Shown here: one piece after another, positions 16,053-20,935 of the stretch
Numbering within the stretch: position 1 is the stretch's first letter
Layout of the letters: every line of letters starts with the position of its first letter
NCBI GenBank assembly: GCA_002887195.1
Contig: PJAB01000774.1
Span: forward strand, 1 to 20,935
Reading direction: 5' to 3'
DNA from: Chrysochromulina parva
Lineage: Eukaryota > Haptophyta > Prymnesiales > Chrysochromulinaceae
Length of the DNA: 20,935 bases
Notes under the pieces: generated by a model
Told to the model about the DNA's origin: nothing
The model's input: the letters and a program-made list of their open reading frames with translations, nothing else
Databases searched by the model: none
Position numbers and translations under genes: made by a program

Positions 16053-17261
16053 TTGTGGCCCTGTGTGGCCATGAAGTTTAAGAGACTGGGCGGAGCTGAC
16101 CTTTTCGGAGCTGACCTTTTTCGGAGATGGCTGACCTTTCCAGAGATGGCGAATCCACCAGAGCCTTCGCCGCTGTTTGCTGCTCTGTGCCTGCCGGGCA
16201 AGCTACGAGGTGGTTCGGGTGATGCAAAGGCTGTCGCACACTGGACACAGCAAGCTGGATTTGCGCGTAAGTTGATGCTGGGCGCGCCCTCATGGGATGG
16301 GCTTCATGTCATCCTTGCAAATGACGCTGCCAAGGCTGACATGAATTGGACGGCGAGAAGCATTCGAGAGATTTGGCACCTGCCTCATTCGAACGTGCAT
16401 GAGGTGTATTGTCCAGTCAACGTGTCGCAGGCTGTTGCGCGTCGGTGTGGCGACACAAGTGGCCTGCCGATAGACACACCGCTACACAACCAGCAACCTT
16501 GGATTTGGGCACGGAAAGTCTGTTCCTGGGGCAACCAGTCCCGAGACGATGTGAAGTGTCCCGTGGCTCTTGATGCGAATTATCGTTCCTTCTATGTGCA
16601 ATGGGTGAAGGCTGCTGCATGCTTTGCGCGAGTGAAGGAGATCGAAGAGTTCGAGTCCCAGTGGAGATCGAAGAGTCCACTGGCGGGGCGCTTCACGAGT
16701 CTCAAGTTCGAATTTGTGGTCAAAGCTCGGGACGACTGGCCCTTCACTGATGCACCGCCCCTCGTGAGTATGCGAGTCGGCCAGAGGTCAACCTTTCAGA
16801 CGCAAAGCACGGAGACGCTGGTCTATGCTCGCGTGCGGTGCGCGCCGGTCACTCATCGAGTGCCCGTCTCCTTTTACTCAATGAACACGCATAATTCATG
16901 GGCCATTAACGGGGGATGCCCACTCGGAACTTATTTCATGGATGACCAGTTTGTCATAGCACCACGTGCACGGGCAGATGCACTCTTCAGGGCAGAAACT
17001 CTTTCGTGCCCGAACGTCAACCAATCCATTCGAGATGCCGTGAAGTTCTGGTGTGGGAGCTATGCCATCCAGGAGTGCTTCTTGTATGTTCATCTGCAAC
17101 TCGAGCCTGTGCAGTGGATTCACTCGTACAGGATCGACTCACGATTTACCGTGTTCGCGCCCATCCCCGTAATGTGGGACAATTTTGAGAATCTGAGTAG
17201 GGATCCGCCACCGCCGCCGCACAAAAGCAGTCCAGCTCCTGGTGGGGCGTCGAAAGCCTAG
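16053..17261 (+). CDS. Putative glycosyltransferase-like protein (402 aa)
   Basis: The centre carries the pattern of algal/plant GT-A-like glycosyltransferases: FEFVVKARDDWPF (219-231), with an acidic pair in the position of a nucleotide-sugar/metal site, and later YFMDDQFVIAPRARADALF (294-312), followed by a conserved-looking QECFLYVHL (340-348). Multiple Cys (120, 132, 157, 169, 190) would suit a Golgi-lumenal domain. There is no clear signal anchor at this start, so either the protein is not Golgi-resident or a 5' exon is missing. The first residues encode a GGADLFGADLF doublet arising from a short DNA duplication (16088-16125); Met7 at 16071 or Met32 may be the true start. The tail is Pro-rich. 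Donor, acceptor and linkage are not predictable. Confidence 0.55.
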   Translation: MWPCVAMKFKRLGGADLFGADLFRRWLTFPEMANPPEPSPLFAALCLPGKLRGGSGDAKAVAHWTQQAGFARKLMLGAPSWDGLHVILANDAAKADMNWTARSIREIWHLPHSNVHEVYCPVNVSQAVARRCGDTSGLPIDTPLHNQQPWIWARKVCSWGNQSRDDVKCPVALDANYRSFYVQWVKAAACFARVKEIEEFESQWRSKSPLAGRFTSLKFEFVVKARDDWPFTDAPPLVSMRVGQRSTFQTQSTETLVYARVRCAPVTHRVPVSFYSMNTHNSWAINGGCPLGTYFMDDQFVIAPRARADALFRAETLSCPNVNQSIRDAVKFWCGSYAIQECFLYVHLQLEPVQWIHSYRIDSRFTVFAPIPVMWDNFENLSRDPPPPPHKSSPAPGGASKA

Positions 17262-17572
17262 AGGTTGCCCACGACGGCGTGTCTGCACTACCGCGCAAGA
17301 TGTCTGAATCCTTGCTCTGTGACCACGTATACTTTTTACTTTTTACACTTAGGAACGGATAGCGCTTTTCGAAGAAGAATCTCAAATTTTTCGAGGGGCC
17401 GCTCCACTGAGGAGTTACTGACGCTTTTCGCGCTGGACGCTTTTAGACGCTCGAAAAAATAGTCCTTTGCGTTCAAATCCGTGCTAATTGTAACCGCATC
17501 CGTATGTACTCCGGTCCGGTGTCTTGGGTGTCGAATTTTAATTTTTAACATTGGCTGTGAATGTGAAGGCTC
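17262..17572. other. AT-richer spacer between two + strand genes
   Basis: This 311-bp spacer is clearly less GC-rich than its neighbours, with T runs (ACTTTTTACTTTTTACACTT near 17333) and several GACGCTTTT/GCGCTTTTCG motifs (17360-17450). It probably holds the 3' UTR of the glycosyltransferase-like gene and the promoter of the lipocalin-like gene. No gene is supported. Confidence 0.4.
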
Positions 17573-18250
17573 ATGTCGACGAAAATGCAAATGAAGGCCT
17601 TTATTAGACTTGTGGTCTTCTCCCCAAGCGTGCACGTGAACCAACCGCGGCATGGTCGCTTTCGTCATTTGTGCGTCGGCATAGTCGCTCTCGTCTGGTG
17701 TCTTTTGGTCGAGACGGTGGCGGCCGCGGACAAGTGCCCTGACTTGGCTAGCCTACGCAGTGCTAACGTCACCGCGCGCTCAAAGGAGCAGGTGGCATCG
17801 CTGATGAGTGGCTTCTGGTACGAGCTTGGCTATGAAGACGTCGCACAAATCGGAGCGAGCTGCCAAACACAAAACATCACCACCACCGACCAGCACGGCG
17901 GCATCACGGCGGACTTTGCTGTAAAGTACGGCCAAATTCCATTTCATATTGATGAGCAGTACACTGCCGACGAGGTGTCAACTGGCATCTGGACTAAGAT
18001 GGAGACGTCGTTTCCTGGCAGCAAGCTCATCCAGCTACCGACCGCGCTCGTTGACGTGACGCCAAGTACTTTCATACTCTACAGCTGCCTCAAAGATATG
18101 CGGCTTCCACCCGTCACGGAGCTCGTCATCGCTGGCCGAGGGAGCGCCATGGGCGACGAGACCTTCAACAGCCTTCTGCGAGTTGCGCAGGCACTGGGTG
18201 TGCCTATTAACGCGAGCCAGGTGAAGAGAGTGGACCACAGCGGATGTTAG
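17573..18250 (+). CDS. Secreted lipocalin-like protein (225 aa)
   Basis: Probably a lipocalin that carries a small hydrophobic ligand. A hydrophobic segment (33-50, CVGIVALVWCLLVETVA) ending AAADKC looks like a signal sequence after a 30-residue basic lead; Met1, Met5 and Met7 are alternative starts. The mature part has the lipocalin opening motif GFWYELGYED (80-89, G-x-W core), then SCQTQNI (96-102), repeated beta-strand-like segments, FILYSC (167-172) typical of the mid-barrel strand, and a C-terminal helix (TFNSLLRVAQALG, 197-209). Cys97 and Cys172 could form the usual disulfide. Three N-glycosylation sequons are visible (NVT 65, NIT 101, NAS 213), fitting passage through the ER. The length is normal for the family. 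The ligand is unknown. Confidence 0.65.
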   Translation: MSTKMQMKAFIRLVVFSPSVHVNQPRHGRFRHLCVGIVALVWCLLVETVAAADKCPDLASLRSANVTARSKEQVASLMSGFWYELGYEDVAQIGASCQTQNITTTDQHGGITADFAVKYGQIPFHIDEQYTADEVSTGIWTKMETSFPGSKLIQLPTALVDVTPSTFILYSCLKDMRLPPVTELVIAGRGSAMGDETFNSLLRVAQALGVPINASQVKRVDHSGC

Positions 18251-18637
18251 TCCGATGCAGGTCTTTGGGTGATCAGCGTCAACGTGCCTCGTAGACGAGA
18301 CACTTGGACTTGCCGTAGCCGCGGGTGCGCGTGCGACACGACCCCTTGCCGGGCTAGCAGGCTCCTCGCAAACGAAATCATGCCCCTTCAACTAAACAAG
18401 CTCCACCTAAAACGAGAAACTAGCGCTGAAGCTCATACGACTAGAGCTTCCTCGCCGGCCCGCATCGCGCCCGCGACACCGCACTCGCGCTGGACTCGCA
18501 AAACGAATCTGCCTCGACTCCGCACTGCTCGACTCCATTGGGGTCCGCTACTCCGCTCACATCCACACATAACGTCCACAACCAGGACTGTCATCAACGC
18601 CCTAGGGACTCTATACAGCCGGCGCATAATACCGTAC
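18251..18637. other. Convergent spacer, no gene seen
   Basis: This 387-bp spacer lies between the 3' ends of the lipocalin-like (+) and fucosyltransferase-like (-) genes and is presumably two 3' UTRs. The ORFs crossing it are arginine-rich chance frames, and one extends into the coding region of the opposite gene. No repeat or RNA gene was noticed. Confidence 0.4.
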
Positions 18638-20611
18638 TCAAAGACGCTGGACCGCTGAAGGCACGTGCGCTGGGAGCGGCCAGGCCGGCACCGCGTTCTC
18701 ACCGGCGGCGGCTTCGCGCTCGCTGCGTCGCCCGCGCCGCCCGCGTCGCCGTCGCGAGATGGACACGTTGTCGCCGGATACGCTACCGAAAACGCTGCGC
18801 CGCGCGCTAGCCGCGATAACTGCCGCCTCAAGGCGCTTGGCGGCTGGAGGCAGGCGGGCGCCCTCAAGATCGCCCTTCGCATCCGATGCAGACGAGTCAC
18901 TGGCGCTCGGAGGTGCCACACCCGCGGCAACCTGTAGCGCGAGCAACTTCGCCTCAGGCGTCTCTGTGGGCGGTAGCGGTGGCGGTTCGTACTCTCCGTT
19001 TGCCCAACGCGGGATCAGTGCCTGGTACGCGGGCGAGCGCTCGCCCTCGCAGCAGATCTGCAAGTCCAAGTGGCGCTCGATCAGGCTCGGGTTGTACCAG
19101 AGCGAAAACTCGGCCAACGATGAAGTCCCCTTCAGTAGGAAATCTGTGTGGGCGAGCAGAAGTGCATCGACTAAACCCGAGCGCCCCTTGGCATACCCGT
19201 TGATCGTGCGGTCTCGCACAACGTTGCGCGTGTTGTACCCGCTCGACGCACCCACCACGTTGCCCGGGTACCTGGCTGTGAGCTGCGCGTGGTATGAGGC
19301 ATCGTCTGTGGCGAGCACGATGAGCGCCCCTGGGTGCGCCGTCATGTAGAGATCAATGTACCGCACAAACTTTTCGAGCGGGATTTTGGGGTGGGTCACT
19401 TTGTCAGTGCCACGCAGGTGCACGCCCAGCAGATGGTTGCTCCGCCCACGCCACTCAGCTAGCAGCGCGGCCACATCACCCAGCACGTCCGCCTTGACGC
19501 GCACCCAACGGTGCACGAGCCGCGCGCCCATACGCCGCACGCGCGTTCGGATCTCATGCAGCGACGAGTCGAACCTACCACCGAAATCGAGCTCACAGTC
19601 ACCGCGCGTCAGGGGCCAGGGTGGACGCGAGCAGCGCAGGGCAGCGCAGGGCAGGTGCAGGGCAGCGCAGGGCAGGTGCAGGGCAGCGCAGGGCAGCGCA
19701 GGGCAGCGCAGGGCAGCGCAGGGCAGCGCAGGGCAGCGCAGGGCAGCGCAGGGTAGCGCAGGGCAGCGCAGGGCAGCGCAGGGCAGCGCAGGGCAGGGCA
19801 GAACGGTCTCAGGCGCCCGCATTTCCAACCTGCAGCACGCGTCGAGGGCTGCACGCGCGTCGGCGCCTCACCTTTTGAACTCAAAGTAGCTTGTCACCGC
19901 GTCCCGGCTTTCACGGATGCAGTGGCGTCGCGCGTCCTCGGCGGGCGTGATGAGGAGCTTCACGGGCCGCCCGTGGAACGTTGGCGCGCCGAGCGTGTAC
20001 GTTGACACAGGCTCGAAGTAGTACTCCCACACGTTCGGACCGCGGCTCGGCTCGAAGTACTGGTTCTCGCCGATGCCGCAGGCGTCGGGTGCGGCGGCCA
20101 CCTTGCGGCCCAGATAGACAAAGGGGACCAGTCCGAGTGTGTCGGCGGTGTGCAGCTGGTTAAGCACGCGCTCCACCTGTGCAAAGAAGCCGTGGTTGTT
20201 GTGGTCGCTGGACACCAGGAGCACGCTCAGGCTGCTTGATGCGCCGCCGGGTGGTGCGAGCGGAGCGAGCATCACAGGTGCGCACAGCAAAACACTCCAA
20301 CCGTCTGGATGCTGCCACGCGCGGTTGTCGCCGTCCTCACGGCACGGGATCAGCTTCTGCTGACGCGAGGTGCCGTAACCGTCCGACAGCGTCAGGTTGG
20401 GCAGGTCGGGTGATCGCAGGGAGAGCCAGCCGAGCCGCGGCATCCATTGCCGCTGCTGGCTGGTCGTTTGAAGCCGACGCACGTGGTAAAAAGCGCAGCG
20501 CTCGCCGGCATACGTGGGTGCCATGTGCTCCTCGAGCGTGCGGTGTGGCGTGTCCGGTAGCCATTGCGAGAGGAACGCTGGCGCATGCGCGAAGAGAAGA
20601 GTTGATCGCAT
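18638..20611 (-). CDS. FUT8/NodZ-like (GT23-type) fucosyltransferase, two exons (about 558 aa)
   Basis: Proposed join on the - strand: exon 1 20611-19872, exon 2 19574-18638. Exon 1 gives the N-terminal half, with HGFFAQVERVLNQLHTAD, a VPFVYLG strand and GPNVWEYYFEPVSTY. Exon 2 gives the GDP-fucose-binding half: LGVHLRGTDKV (codons near 19426-19396; the Arg and Asp match the HxRRTDK motif of FUT8/NodZ), LATDDASYH, and DFLLKGTSSLAEFSLWYNP. The junction restores FKR|FDSS in frame. Such enzymes transfer fucose from GDP-fucose to glycans, usually in the Golgi. The tail after WANGEYEPPP is low complexity and basic. No signal anchor precedes Met1, so a further 5' exon may lie beyond 20611. Acceptor substrate and linkage are inferred only by family. 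Confidence 0.72.
19575..19871 (-). other. Predicted intron (297 bp) of the fucosyltransferase-like gene
   Basis: On the - strand it begins GTGAGG after TTCAAAAG (exon end at 19872) and ends GGTGGTAG before GTTCGACTCG (exon start at 19574). Exon 1 leaves two bases and exon 2 supplies the third, giving an intact Arg codon. It contains the whole 10-bp tandem array. Without splicing, exon 1 stops at once (TGA at 19870-19868) and the exon 2 frame would begin with a meaningless Cys/Pro/Ala/Leu repeat. Confidence 0.75.
19630..19800. repeat. 10-bp minisatellite (GCAGCGCAGG), about 16-17 units, intronic
   Basis: These are head-to-tail decanucleotides reading GGGCAGCGCA on the + strand. Two interspersed 11-bp GCAGGTGCAGG variants lie near the 5' edge (+ strand) and there is one G-to-T change near 19754. 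On the transcribed strand the repeat is CCTGCGCTGC, a pyrimidine-rich unit lying upstream of the 3' splice site. All repetitive ORFs across it are artefacts. Confidence 0.93.
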
Positions 20612-20935
20612 CCCGATCGCCTCTTTTCCGATCGCAGGTGTACCGCGCTGACGTGCGGGGTGTTTGTTGTTGGTGGGTTTGGTTGGTTGTGGTTTGGTCT
20701 GTGTGCCTTTGTGCGTCCGCGTGTCCCGTGTGTCCCGTGTGTGTCCCGGCTCCCCCCGGTGTCTTTTTACCGGTAAGGGGGTAGGACGGCTTTTTTCCGG
20801 TGCTGGTGAAACGATAATAAAAAAATTGAAAAAGAGGGGAGAAAGAGGGGGAAGACTGGACTATGTACATGTAAAATAAATGTACCTTCAAAATACCTTA
20901 GGCATTACACCCAGGCTGTTTGGCGCGCGCCAGCG
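20612..20935. promoter_or_regulatory. 5' flank of the fucosyltransferase-like gene: repeat plus AT/purine-rich end
   Basis: The first third is the copy of the TACCGGTA-ended element. Beyond 20776 the composition changes abruptly to A/G-rich (polypurine 20835-20856, AAAGAGGGGAGAAAGAGG) with a small palindrome, TGTACATGTA, near 20863. No gene was found. The window ends in GC-rich sequence again. Confidence 0.45.
20658..20775 (+). repeat. Second copy of the TACCGGTA-ended element (one end)
   Basis: 20743-20775 (GTCCCGGCTCCCCCCGGTGT, then CTTTTTACCGGTA) is identical to the right terminal repeat at 14211-14243. The 85 bp before it (GTTGTTGGTGGGTTTGG ... TGCCTTTGTGCGTCCGCGTG) match the reverse complement of 14105-14196 with small gaps. 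The opposite terminal repeat is not present within the window, so this copy is truncated or solo-ended. Confidence 0.7.

Noticed and set aside
18433..18930. 165-codon - strand ORF overlapping the 3' end of the fucosyltransferase gene
   Set aside because: It is in a different frame from the GT23-like exon, is arginine-rich, and has no recognisable motif.
19630..19800. CRISPR array
   Set aside because: The 10-bp units are directly adjacent with no unique spacers, in a eukaryotic intron.
19609..19889. Repetitive ORFs on both strands rich in Gly-Gln-Arg-Ala or Pro-Cys-Ala-Leu
   Set aside because: They are produced by the 10-bp array, whose 30-bp super-period keeps every frame open. The array is inside an intron with good GT..AG ends and a clean exon-exon frame.

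Overview
The window looks like nuclear DNA of a unicellular eukaryotic alga. It is very GC-rich, with long and mostly uninterrupted ORFs, few short introns (two can be placed with canonical GT..AG ends), no operon logic or bacterial ribosome-binding sites, and eukaryotic domain mixes (MIT, IQ, MORN-SET, gelsolin, EF-hand, FUT8-like, lipocalin). The cysteine module with a DGGPGSEY core beside very long polyproline runs is a pattern I associate with haptophytes (Prymnesium/Chrysochromulina/Emiliania type). A haptophyte is therefore my best guess; other algae are not excluded.

Layout. Two head-to-tail + strand genes open the window: an SGNH/GDSL hydrolase-like protein (260-1951) and a MIT+IQ protein (2063-3430). 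Three large - strand genes follow: a MORN-SET-Rossmann methyltransferase fusion (3780-6623), a coiled-coil/IQ/transmembrane/polyproline surface protein (6920-9877), and a gelsolin-EF-hand-multipass membrane protein with a polycystin-1-like segment (10399-13908). A 664-bp divergent spacer (13909-14572) full of TACCGGTA-ended repeats separates this block from three + strand genes: a two-exon SET-like protein with a targeting leader (14573-15717), a glycosyltransferase-like protein (16053-17261) and a secreted lipocalin-like protein (17573-18250). A - strand two-exon FUT8/NodZ-like fucosyltransferase (18638-20611) closes the window. Its intron carries a 10-bp minisatellite.

There is no evidence of a pathway cluster; these look like independent genes. 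Loose themes are calcium/calmodulin modules in three genes (two IQ proteins and one EF-hand protein), two SET-type proteins, and several secretory-pathway proteins (two glycosyltransferases, a lipocalin, an esterase-like protein). A striking feature is repeat content at every scale: in-frame 33-72 bp tandem duplications inside coding regions, GGC and ACG triplet runs, a decanucleotide array in an intron, and a dispersed inverted-repeat element lying directly upstream of three genes. I found no CRISPR array, tRNA, rRNA or virus-like gene.
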